From the NCBI GenBank assembly GCA_029553545.1, contig JAKPKU010000103.1, positions 1-50,281 of the forward strand: a DNA stretch of 50,281 bases. The letters run 5' to 3'. This DNA comes from Candidatus Cloacimonadota bacterium (GTDB taxonomy: Bacteria; Cloacimonadota; Cloacimonadia; Cloacimonadales; WRIO01). Positions 1 to 7,564 of the stretch are shown here, piece by piece (the first letter of the stretch is position 1; each line of letters opens with the position of its first letter). The notes beneath the pieces are model-generated. The model was not told where the DNA came from. It ran no database searches and worked only from the letters and a program-made list of their open reading frames with translations. The position numbers and the translations under genes were made by a program.

Positions 1-347
1 TTTACAGAAGCCATTAATGAATCGAAGTTTTGTACAAAAGTTAGATTGTTTAATTGTTCAGGTGGCATAGTAATAAAGTCTTTGAACGCAGACGATATTA
101 TTGATGTTTGTCGCAGCATTATTGGAATTAGAAAATAAATAATAAAAAATATCAATGTAATGAGCAACAAATAGAAGAGTAGGATTGAGTACAGCCGCCT
201 TAGCCCTAAGTTTTCAAAAACATTAACAACACGCTCCGCAAAATAAACAAATATCAGCGAAAGAATTATATAAATGAAGATGCTTTTATAGATGAATAAA
301 GCAAAACCGGCAATGACTACACACAATAGGATAAAACTAACCTTCAT
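1..347 (-). CDS. AI-2E/PerM-family permease, N-terminal part (runs off the window)
   Basis: An open minus-strand frame starts with ATG at 347 and runs without a stop to base 1 (about 115 codons). The translation begins MKVSFILLCVVIAGFALF and has three or four closely spaced hydrophobic segments, with the phrase RRLYSILLFYLLLITLIFF and then LIPIMLRQ. This layout is typical of the N-terminus of AI-2E family transporters (PerM/YdiK-like inner-membrane proteins; substrates are mostly uncertain). The start lies 10 bases after the stop of the cyclic-nucleotide-binding protein, so it is the last visible gene of the surE-pcm operon. The Shine-Dalgarno is weak. The C-terminal half is outside the window, so the family call rests on the topology pattern alone. 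Confidence 0.6.
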   Translation of the reverse strand, partial: MKVSFILLCVVIAGFALFIYKSIFIYIILSLIFVYFAERVVNVFENLGLRRLYSILLFYLLLITLIFFIIYFLIPIMLRQTSIISSAFKDFITMPPEQLNNLTFVQNFDSLMASV

Positions 348-357
348 AAGATTAATG

Positions 358-828
358 TTATTCAAGTTCATTTTTCAACCTATCGTAATAGTTTCCTGCG
401 ATCTCTTCAGCAAGATTATATAGAAGTTTTATCCCACTACCAGGGTATTTACTTGCAAACTTGACAAAGTCATATTTAGAAATTGCCAAGAGACTACAAT
501 CAGTTACTGCCTTTGCAGAGCTTATTCTAACCTTATCATCAAAGAGCCCTATTTCTCCAAAGTGCTGATTTGGGCACAAACTCTCAAAGGCTTTGTTTAT
601 ACCGTTTTTTGTAAAATATAGCTCAACATTACCTTCCAATATAAAATAAATCACTACATGCGGATAGTTTTCTTGATAAATAATTTCATCTTTTGTAAAC
701 TTTCTTTCAATGAGATAATTAGATAAATAGGAAAGCTCTGTTTTGTTTAAATTCTTAAACAATTTAATATTGGTAAGCTTTGCTGTATTTGAACTATCTT
801 TAAACAGGTTTTTTAAAATGTCTATCAT
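358..828 (-). CDS. cyclic nucleotide-binding (cNMP/CAP-type) domain protein
   Basis: A 156-residue protein made almost entirely of one cNMP-binding beta-barrel. Residues about 20-45 (IKLFKNLNKTELSYLSNYL) form the opening helix, and the phosphate-binding cassette region reads HFGEIGLFDDKVRISSAKAV. The cassette has the conserved G-E and an R near the usual position, so ligand binding is possible but unproven. There is no HTH domain after the barrel, so it is not a CRP-type DNA-binding factor; it may act as a stand-alone sensor. It lies 9 bases after pcm and 10 bases before the permease in a tight minus-strand operon. No signal peptide or membrane segment is seen. Confidence 0.8.
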   Translation of the reverse strand: MIDILKNLFKDSSNTAKLTNIKLFKNLNKTELSYLSNYLIERKFTKDEIIYQENYPHVVIYFILEGNVELYFTKNGINKAFESLCPNQHFGEIGLFDDKVRISSAKAVTDCSLLAISKYDFVKFASKYPGSGIKLLYNLAEEIAGNYYDRLKNELE

Positions 829-837
829 ATAAACTGC

Positions 838-1491
838 CTATTCTTTCCAAGCTTCTTGCCCAATTAAAGGAACAAATGTACAGGGGACAAGCTCTTCAAT
901 GTGGTTTTCTGTCTCATCTTTTGTCAGTAATATGATTCTTTGTGATAATGTATCGCCAATAGGGATAACTAATTTACCACCAACTTTAAGCTGTTTAATA
1001 AGTGAATCAGGTATGTTTGGAGACCCAGCACTGACAATTATTTTATCGAAATCATTTTTTACAGGTAGAGAGTTTTCCCACCCTTTAGTACCATCACCAA
1101 CTTTATAAAAGATATTTTTATAATCCAAATCCCTCAAAATTTCTCTTGCCTGCATTGATAATTCTCCATACCTTTCAACAGTATAGACTTCTTTGCAAAG
1201 CTCGGCTAAAAGTGCTGTTTGATACCCCGAGCCTGTGCCTATTTCTAAAATACAATCATCTGCTTTTATATCAAGTAACTGCATCATATAAGCGATTATG
1301 AAAGGCTGAGAAGTAGTTTGATTACATTCTATTTGTAGAGGGTGGTCTTGATATGAATACTCTTTCCATTTGTCATCTACAAAGCGCTCTCTTGGTACTT
1401 TTGCAAATGATGCAAGTAGCTCCACATTACTTATTCCGCGGGGAACTAAGTGCTTTTCAATCATTAAAAATCTTTGGTCTTCAAATCTCAT
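838..1491 (-). CDS. pcm: protein-L-isoaspartate O-methyltransferase
   Basis: A 217-residue protein, the usual Pcm length. It transfers a methyl group from S-adenosylmethionine to abnormal L-isoaspartyl residues, starting their repair in aged proteins. The SAM-binding motif I is ILEIGTGSGYQTALL (about residues 81-95), preceded by the family hallmark TTSQPFIIAYM (about 59-69). The C-terminal region VGGKLVIPIGD also fits. It follows surE after 9 bases; the surE-pcm pairing is conserved in many bacteria and links the enzyme to stationary-phase or stress survival. It is a cytoplasmic enzyme with no signal peptide. Identification is firm. Confidence 0.95.
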   Translation of the reverse strand: MRFEDQRFLMIEKHLVPRGISNVELLASFAKVPRERFVDDKWKEYSYQDHPLQIECNQTTSQPFIIAYMMQLLDIKADDCILEIGTGSGYQTALLAELCKEVYTVERYGELSMQAREILRDLDYKNIFYKVGDGTKGWENSLPVKNDFDKIIVSAGSPNIPDSLIKQLKVGGKLVIPIGDTLSQRIILLTKDETENHIEELVPCTFVPLIGQEAWKE

Positions 1492-1500
1492 TTACTGCTC

Positions 1501-2280
1501 TCAATTATCAATAAGTATATTATTTTTATTCTTATCTAAAAAATCAACATAAGCTTGATGAGCTTCATAGTCGTTATAGTCGACCTTTAGTGGTGATAAT
1601 GCTACGAACCCATTCTTGACAAGATATCCATCATAATCAGTGCCTGTATTCTCCCAAATAGGCGTATCTCCACCTATCCATATTATCTTCCTATTTCGGT
1701 GGTCTTTTTGCTCATAGACAATGTTTTGATACTTTCTAAAACCTGTTTTGCAGACTTCGATGCCTTTGATTTTCTCGATAGGAAGATTAGGCACATTAAT
1801 ATTAATCAGCTGTCTATGTCCAATTAATGATTGAATGTCGAGCTCGATTAAACGGTCAATTATGCTGGCTGCAGTCGCCCAATATTGGTTTTCGTAGCTG
1901 GTAATAGACAGGGCAATTGCTTTATATCCCCAACACATAGCTTCAACTGCTACACCAACAGTCCCTGAATACAAAACATCGTCGCCAATATTCTGACCTG
2001 CATTGATGCCAGAAATGACTAAATCTATTTTTTCTTCTACCAATAAATGCTCCAAGGCAACAAGCACACAGTCAACAGGTGTACCACTTACCGACCAACT
2101 ATTAGACGAATATTGCTTTACTCTCAGTGGTTCTCTAATTGTAATTGCATGAGACATCGCACTTCTTTCTGTGCTGGGGGCGATCATAAACACTTTATGC
2201 CCTCTCTTTTCAAAGGTATCTAATAATATTTTTAATCCTTTACTTTCAATCCCATCATCATTGCATAATAAAATGTTCAT
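1501..2280 (-). CDS. surE: 5'/3'-nucleotidase SurE
   Basis: A 259-residue protein matching SurE along its length. The N-terminus MNILLCNDDGIES carries the metal-binding Asp8-Asp9. PSTERSAMSHAIT (residues 35-47) holds the conserved Ser40, and SGINAGQNIGDDVLYSGTVG (90-109) is the family signature with the metal-ligand Asn. SurE is a metal-dependent phosphatase acting on nucleoside 5'- and 3'-monophosphates, and on short polyphosphate in some species. It is the second gene of the operon, 8 bases after the glycosyltransferase gene and 9 before pcm. The C-terminal part ends in VDYNDYEAHQAYVDFL, typical of the dimer-swapped tail. Identification is firm. Confidence 0.96.
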   Translation of the reverse strand: MNILLCNDDGIESKGLKILLDTFEKRGHKVFMIAPSTERSAMSHAITIREPLRVKQYSSNSWSVSGTPVDCVLVALEHLLVEEKIDLVISGINAGQNIGDDVLYSGTVGVAVEAMCWGYKAIALSITSYENQYWATAASIIDRLIELDIQSLIGHRQLININVPNLPIEKIKGIEVCKTGFRKYQNIVYEQKDHRNRKIIWIGGDTPIWENTGTDYDGYLVKNGFVALSPLKVDYNDYEAHQAYVDFLDKNKNNILIDN

Positions 2281-2288
2281 TTAATCTC

Positions 2289-2969
2289 CTAAATATACTT
2301 TAATATCACTTTTATAAAATTCTTAATATCTCTTAAAGATTTAATGTAGCTTTTTTCATCACTATAAATCGTTTCAATCCTTACATAATCGATCTTTGAT
2401 AGCTGTTTGCTCATTTCTAATATTATCGCTGTTTCGAATTGATAACGGTCTTCTTCAACGTGTATATTTCTCAGTTTATCAAGTCGATAAAGTCTATATC
2501 CACATTGCGAATCATATATTCTTTGTCCAGAAAAAAGGCTTACAATCTTAGACGTTATTGTATTTGACAATATCCTCATAAAAGGCATTTTCTTTATAAC
2601 AAAATCACGTTTACCAATAATCAAATCTGCTAAAACATAGTTCTGCTTTCTAAAAAAACGTGGGATACTTTTAGGAGAATGCTGCAAGTCACTATCAAGT
2701 GTAAATGCATACTCAAATTTGTTGTCAATGCCATACTTAAAACCAGCTTTCAAAGCCACCCCTTTGCCTTTATTAGCATCAAATCTTATGCAATTTATCC
2801 CTAAACTTTGACATAGTTCGTAAGATCCGTCTGTCGATCCATCATCGATGGCAACTATTTGATTAATTGGTATTTGTGCTATTATCTCCTTAAAAAGCTG
2901 CTTTAAGTGCCGTTTGGCGTTATATATTGGTACAATCACTAAAGTATTATCTTTATTTGCTAAACTCAT
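2289..2969 (-). CDS. family 2 glycosyltransferase (DPM1/polyprenyl-phosphate type)
   Basis: A 226-residue GT-A fold enzyme. VIVPIYNAKRHLKQL opens the fold, IDDGSTDGSYEL (41-52) is the nucleotide-sugar binding loop, NKGKGVALKAGFKYG is the conserved donor-site helix, and LDSDLQH (91-97) supplies the DxD metal motif. The order and spacing resemble dolichol/polyprenyl-phosphate mannosyl- or glucosyltransferases, but no C-terminal membrane segments follow, so it is the short soluble type. Substrate is not deducible. It is the first gene of the operon, preceded by a Shine-Dalgarno-like AAGGAT and a TTGACA-type promoter about 35 to 60 bases upstream. Confidence 0.85.
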   Translation of the reverse strand: MSLANKDNTLVIVPIYNAKRHLKQLFKEIIAQIPINQIVAIDDGSTDGSYELCQSLGINCIRFDANKGKGVALKAGFKYGIDNKFEYAFTLDSDLQHSPKSIPRFFRKQNYVLADLIIGKRDFVIKKMPFMRILSNTITSKIVSLFSGQRIYDSQCGYRLYRLDKLRNIHVEEDRYQFETAIILEMSKQLSKIDYVRIETIYSDEKSYIKSLRDIKNFIKVILKYI

Positions 2970-3003
2970 TATTAATCCTTAACTACAAAATAATCCTATA
3001 CTA

Positions 3004-3031
3004 ATAATCTTCAAGTATATGTTTATGTCAA
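3004..3031 (-). promoter_or_regulatory. probable sigma70-type promoter of the glycosyltransferase-surE-pcm operon
   Basis: On the minus strand a perfect TTGACA (3031-3026) is followed after 16 bases by GATTAT (3009-3004). The start codon of the operon's first gene is about 35 bases further on. The same -10 variant GATTAT is seen upstream of the tRNA at 11541, which supports the reading. Confidence 0.6.
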
Positions 3032-3341
3032 GGCAATTATGAATTTTTTATAAATGATACTTTAAAATACATGATCATAGTAAGATATCGCTTTAAAAAC
3101 TTTATAAAAAGAACTCAATAAAAAGGATTAAGTTACTATACTTCTTTTAATTAATAATTATTATATGGACTTCATTTTCAAAAACAAAAGATCATTGATT
3201 TTGTGATCTTCTAAAGAAAAGAATGTATAACATAATTTAAAATAACGTTAGAAAAAAACTAAATAATCAATTTACATGGCTTATTTTTCTCCTTTTCATT
3301 CAATATTCTGTTGACTGTTGTATACGACTATTTATCAAAGA

Positions 3342-3431
3342 GATGCCTACTTGATCACCCTTGCATTCCCCTTGCTATCTTGGAGAATGAAAGGTATTTT
3401 AATAGGAATCAAAAGGGAATGGAATGGAGAT
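3342..3431 (+). repeat. dispersed repeat B, copy 1
   Basis: Shares two exact blocks with copy 2 at the same 38-base offset: a 24-base block (3364-3387, starting CATTCCCC and ending TTGGAGAA) and an 18-base block ATAGGAATCAAAAGGGAA (3402-3419). Preceding bases GATGCCTACTTGAT also match loosely. The block folds as an imperfect hairpin with arms CATTC and GAATG. The reverse complement of its CTATCTTGGAGAATG (3375-3389) is found exactly in copy 3. Similarity to copy 2 may extend some 40 bases upstream. Confidence 0.8.
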
Positions 3432-3761
3432 TATGTAATCGCTTTTTTATAATCTTAAGACTCTTATAACAAGGCTAAATGAGATTTTGTTTACAATGCT
3501 TTTTATTTCTTATATCGATGAAGCTAACTGGCATGAAAGATCTCACTTATACTTTTATTTTACCATTTTTAGAATGCACTATTTTAGAAGCAGATATTTT
3601 TTTACATTATTCATGATCTGTTTATTAAAATAAAGCACTCACAATTAAGATGCGTTAGTCTTTTCACACGAAACAATGATTTTAGTTTTTCAAGTTTTTA
3701 GCTGATAAAAAAACACTTGACCTATTTTACAAAAATCAAATACTTGGCTTTAGGAGGAATA

Positions 3762-4883
3762 ATGAAGATACATTTAATTGTTGGGGCAAGGCCTAACTTT
3801 ATGAAAATGGCACCTTTATATAGGGAATTTAAAAAATATTGTGATTTATTTGAGGTGAGATTAATACATACTGGTCAGCATTATGACCAGAAAATGTCAA
3901 AAGTCTTCTTTGACGATTTAAACATGCCACAACCTGATTTTTATTTAGGTGTTGGGTCTGGCTCTCATGGTGCTCAGACAGCTAAAATTATGGAAGAATA
4001 TGAAAAAGTATTGTTGGAAGATAAGCCTGATTGGGTTATCGTGGCTGGGGATGTGAATAGCACTGTCGCATGCGCTCTGGACGCTGTTAAGCTTCACATT
4101 AAGGTTGCGCATCTTGAAGCTGGGCTACGCAGTTTTGATAGATCTATGCCAGAAGAGATAAACCGGCTTGCAACTGACGCCATATCTGATCTATTACTTA
4201 CGCCAAGTTTGGATGGGAATCAACACTTGAAGAATGAAGGTGTATCTGATGATAAGATTGTCTTTGTGGGTAATATTATGATTGACTCACTTGTTCAGCA
4301 GAAGGATAAAGCAGATGTATCTGAGATTTTAACCCAACTTAACCAGCAACATAAGATGAAACTTGAGAAGGGTAATTATTGTTTAATTACTTTGCATAGA
4401 CCGTCTAATGTTGACACCAAAGAGGGCTTGAAAGTGATATTAGATGCATTTGAAAAGATTGCCAAGGACTTACACCTCATTTTTCCTATTCATCCACGTA
4501 CACAGAAAAATATAGAGAAGTTTGGGTTTGAAGAACAAATCAAGCGTATGACTAATTTAATTTTTACTGATCCTATTGGTTATTATGATTTTATGCATCT
4601 GCAAATGAATGCAAAGTTCATTTTAACAGACTCTGGTGGCATTCAGGAAGAATCAACTTACTTTGGTGTACCATGCCTGACTCTTAGAGAAAATACAGAA
4701 CGTCCAATAACAATTACAGAAGGTACAAACCAGCTTGTAGAGCTTAAAACAGAGACTATTATTGAAAAAGCAGATGAGATTATTAAGGGAAATAGCAAAA
4801 AGGGTAAAATTCCTGATTTATGGGATGGTAAGACAGCTGAAAGAATAGTGAGCTTATTTAAAAGAATGAGAGGTGAAGCATGA
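3762..4883 (+). CDS. wecB: UDP-N-acetylglucosamine 2-epimerase (non-hydrolysing), WecB type
   Basis: A 373-residue enzyme interconverting UDP-GlcNAc and UDP-ManNAc for surface polysaccharide or enterobacterial-common-antigen-like synthesis. Signature segments are VGARPNFMKMAPL near the N-terminus, HTGQHYDQKMS, VAGDVNSTVACALDA, HLEAGLRSFDRSMPEEINR, and near the C-terminus DSGGIQEESTYFGVPCLTLR. The start at 3762 is chosen because it has an ideal AGGAGG (3752-3757) and the GARP motif begins a few residues later; a longer frame from a TTG at 3717 would add 15 residues unlike the family and coincides with a TTGACC element. It overlaps the next, paralogous gene by four bases (ATGA), so the two are co-translated. 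Confidence 0.93.
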   Translation: MKIHLIVGARPNFMKMAPLYREFKKYCDLFEVRLIHTGQHYDQKMSKVFFDDLNMPQPDFYLGVGSGSHGAQTAKIMEEYEKVLLEDKPDWVIVAGDVNSTVACALDAVKLHIKVAHLEAGLRSFDRSMPEEINRLATDAISDLLLTPSLDGNQHLKNEGVSDDKIVFVGNIMIDSLVQQKDKADVSEILTQLNQQHKMKLEKGNYCLITLHRPSNVDTKEGLKVILDAFEKIAKDLHLIFPIHPRTQKNIEKFGFEEQIKRMTNLIFTDPIGYYDFMHLQMNAKFILTDSGGIQEESTYFGVPCLTLRENTERPITITEGTNQLVELKTETIIEKADEIIKGNSKKGKIPDLWDGKTAERIVSLFKRMRGEA

Positions 4884-5941
4884 AAATTATCACTGTAATT
4901 GGCGCTAGACCTCAGTTTATCAAAGCAGCAACTGTTAGTCGAAAACTAAAAGAATATCCAGAGATTGAAGAAATCATTTTGCATACAGGCCAACACTATG
5001 ACAAAAATATTAGTGATATATTCTTTGAAGAATTAAATATACCTTCTCCCAAGTATAATCTAAATGTTGGTTCAGCTTCTCATGGTGCGCAAACAGCGAA
5101 GATGCTGCATGATATTGAAGAGGTTTTATTGAATGAGAAGCCAGACTGTGTACTTGTCTATGGTGATACTAATTCCACAATTGCAGGGGCGATGGCAGCG
5201 GTTAAGCTTCATATTCCTGTTGCACATGTTGAGGCAGGATTGAGATCTTTTAATAGAAAGATGCCTGAAGAAATTAACCGAATAGTCACCGATGCCGTCT
5301 CAGATTTATTACTTGCACCCACGAAAAATGCTGTAAAACAGTTAAATATTGAAGGTAAACAAGAGAGCACTGTGTTTGTCGGTGATGTGATGTATGATTC
5401 AGTATTGTACTATAAAAGTATGATTGATAAAAGAGATAAACCAGCGATCATAGCAGGGATAGATAGTTTTTATCTCTGTACAATTCATCGTGCTGAGAAT
5501 ACTGATATAGAAGATAATTTGAGAGCGATATTTAATGCCTTAGCACAGACAAAAAAGACGATCCTTTTGCCTTTACATCCCCGAACTAAGCATATTATCA
5601 GTAAGATGAATATCAAGATTGCAGATAATATAAGGATTATTGAGCCTGTCGGCTATTTGGACATGCTTAGTTTGCTTGTGCATTGTGACAAGATGATTAC
5701 AGATTCGGGAGGAGTTCAGAAAGAAGCTTATTTCCTCCAAAAACCATGCATAACACTGCGCAATGAAACAGAGTGGATTGAGACACTTGAAAATGGATGG
5801 AACACGCTTTGTGGGGCTAATATGCAAGCAATATTAGATGCTTGTGATTCGATGCCTGGCAAACAAACTATGTTAGAAGAATTTGGCGATGGTAATGCTG
5901 CTGACAAGATCATACAGCTCATGCTGAAAAAATTTAGTTAA
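4880..5941 (+). CDS. second UDP-GlcNAc 2-epimerase paralogue (WbpI-like)
   Basis: A 353-residue paralogue of the preceding gene, similar along its whole length but clearly diverged. The N-terminus IGARPQFIKAATVSR and the C-terminal SGGVQKEAYFLQKPCITLRNETEW are the forms seen in WbpI-like enzymes, which act on UDP-2,3-diacetamido-2,3-dideoxy-glucuronate, rather than in WecB, which has QEES and ENTERP in the corresponding place. Active-site segments HTGQHYDKN, YGDTNSTIAGAMAA and HVEAGLRSFNRKMPEE are intact. The substrate difference is an inference from these motif variants. No other genes of the diacetamido-sugar pathway are in the window. Confidence 0.85.
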   Translation: MKIITVIGARPQFIKAATVSRKLKEYPEIEEIILHTGQHYDKNISDIFFEELNIPSPKYNLNVGSASHGAQTAKMLHDIEEVLLNEKPDCVLVYGDTNSTIAGAMAAVKLHIPVAHVEAGLRSFNRKMPEEINRIVTDAVSDLLLAPTKNAVKQLNIEGKQESTVFVGDVMYDSVLYYKSMIDKRDKPAIIAGIDSFYLCTIHRAENTDIEDNLRAIFNALAQTKKTILLPLHPRTKHIISKMNIKIADNIRIIEPVGYLDMLSLLVHCDKMITDSGGVQKEAYFLQKPCITLRNETEWIETLENGWNTLCGANMQAILDACDSMPGKQTMLEEFGDGNAADKIIQLMLKKFS

Positions 5942-6006
5942 AAGTAATTTGACAAAATCTCAATTTTAAAAAAGATGATCCAAATTAAATATTACTAGGA
6001 GATAGA

Positions 6007-7536
6007 ATGGAAAAGTTAATCTATATTGATGGCAACTCATTGACCCTTGAACAAGTGTGGGAAGTTGCATGCAATAAAGCTAAAGTAAAGCTAACAGATG
6101 AAGCAATGGACAAAGTAAATAATTGCCGTGCTTATGTTGATAGAGTGATTAATGAAGGAAGAATCGTTTATGGTTTGACCACAGGATTTGGTAAGTTTTC
6201 TACTATATCAATCGCTAAAGAAGATATTGAAGAACTGCAAACTAACCTAATTCTTAGTCATGCAACTGGTGTTGGGAATTATTTATCTATTGAAGAAACC
6301 CGCGCAATTCATTTATTACGTGCAAATGTGCTGGCAAAGGGTAATTCAGGTATAAGATTATCAACTTTACAAACTCTAATTGATATGCTCAATGCAGAAA
6401 TTCATCCATGTATTCCAGAAAAAGGGTCTGTAGGAGCAAGTGGCGATTTGGCTCCATTATCTCACTTAGCTTTAGTGTTATTGGGTCATGGAAAGGCTGA
6501 GTATAAGGGAGAAATTATCGACGGTGGTTTGGCAATGCAAAAAGCAGGCTTAACCCCTGTAAAGCTCGCTGCTAAAGAAGGACTCGCTTTAAATAATGGC
6601 ACACAAGTGATGACTGGTATCATGGCTATCAATATCAAAAAAGCTGAAGACTTGGCACAAAGTGCTGATGTGATTGCAGCTCTAACTGTTGATGCTTTGA
6701 CAGGCACACCAGCTGCTTATGATGAGCTTGTTCATAAAGTAAGACCACATAATGGGCAAATTTGTTCTGCTTATAATCTTAATGAATTATTGAAAAATAG
6801 CCCTTTAAGACAATCACATATTAACTGTAAGAATGTGCAAGATGCATATAGCTTGCGTTGTACACCACAGGTAAATGGAGCCGTGAGAGATGCTATTGCC
6901 TTTGTTAGACAGACTCTGGAAGTAGAAATAAACTCAGCAACAGATAACCCATTGATCTTCCCTGATGATGATAAAGTCTTATCTGGTGGCAACTTTCATG
7001 GTGAACCTGTTGCATTTGCGGCAGATATCTTAGGCTTTACTGTTTCTGAACTTGGTAATATCTCTGAAAGACGTCAAGAACAGATGTTTAATCCTGAATT
7101 AAATAGAGGATTGAATGCGTTTTTAGCACCACGTCCAGGAATTGACTCTGGGTTTATGATTGCTCAACTTACTTCTGCATCTCTAATCTCTGAAAATAAA
7201 GTCTTAGCACATCCTGCTTCTGTAGACTCTATACCTACCTCTGCAAACCAAGAAGATCATGTAAGTATGGGGACTATTGGGGCTGTCAAAGCACGCACCA
7301 TTATCAATAATACCACTTATGTTTTGGCTATTGAATTAATGGCAGCTTGTCAAGCACTTGAAAGTAGGAGCTATCAGACATCTGAGGCTTTGCAAGATGT
7401 AAAAGACAGCTTTAGAAAAATTGTGAAAGTGATTGAAAAAGATAGAATAATTTACCCAGATATCGAAAACTCAAAGACCTTCGTTGAGTCTGGTAAAGCT
7501 ATAGATATCGTAAATCAATATATGATTCTAAAATAG
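6007..7536 (+). CDS. hutH: histidine ammonia-lyase
   Basis: A 509-residue protein of the usual HutH length. It deaminates L-histidine to urocanate and ammonia, the first step of histidine fermentation. The MIO prosthetic group precursor Ala144-Ser145-Gly146 lies in GSVGASGDLAPLSHL. Other family segments are YGLTTGFGKFS, LNNGTQVMTG, QDAYSLRCTPQVNGA, NFHGEPVAFAADIL and SANQEDHVSMG. A ribosome-binding AGGAG (5997-6001) precedes the ATG. The rest of the hut pathway (hutU, hutI, hutG/ftcD) is not in the window, so urocanate must be processed by enzymes encoded elsewhere. A TTGACA (5949-5954) upstream has no clear -10 partner. Confidence 0.97.
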   Translation: MEKLIYIDGNSLTLEQVWEVACNKAKVKLTDEAMDKVNNCRAYVDRVINEGRIVYGLTTGFGKFSTISIAKEDIEELQTNLILSHATGVGNYLSIEETRAIHLLRANVLAKGNSGIRLSTLQTLIDMLNAEIHPCIPEKGSVGASGDLAPLSHLALVLLGHGKAEYKGEIIDGGLAMQKAGLTPVKLAAKEGLALNNGTQVMTGIMAINIKKAEDLAQSADVIAALTVDALTGTPAAYDELVHKVRPHNGQICSAYNLNELLKNSPLRQSHINCKNVQDAYSLRCTPQVNGAVRDAIAFVRQTLEVEINSATDNPLIFPDDDKVLSGGNFHGEPVAFAADILGFTVSELGNISERRQEQMFNPELNRGLNAFLAPRPGIDSGFMIAQLTSASLISENKVLAHPASVDSIPTSANQEDHVSMGTIGAVKARTIINNTTYVLAIELMAACQALESRSYQTSEALQDVKDSFRKIVKVIEKDRIIYPDIENSKTFVESGKAIDIVNQYMILK

Positions 7537-7564
7537 ATAAATGTTTCTTATAAAGTGAATAACG

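Larger units (their letters stand above)
2970..3761. other. 790-bp divergent intergenic region containing repeat B1
   Basis: No frame of useful length is visible on either strand. The left 60 bases hold the minus-strand promoter, the middle holds repeat B1 (3342-3431), and the right end holds the ribosome-binding site AGGAGG (3752-3757) of the first epimerase. The remainder is very AT-rich with short runs of A and T and no recognisable remnant of a gene. It resembles the gap 13699-14457 in length, in divergent orientation and in carrying the repeat near its middle. Confidence 0.6.

Noticed and set aside
3364-3419. CRISPR-like array suggested by repeated blocks B1, B2 and B3
   Set aside because: The copies are more than 10 kb apart, not regularly spaced, and no cas gene is present.
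3717-3761. Upstream TTG start for the first epimerase
   Set aside because: AGGAGG directly precedes ATG at 3762, and the added 15 residues are unlike the family N-terminus.
4880-5941. Second epimerase as an assembly duplication of the first
   Set aside because: The two differ at about half of the residues and carry distinct family signatures.
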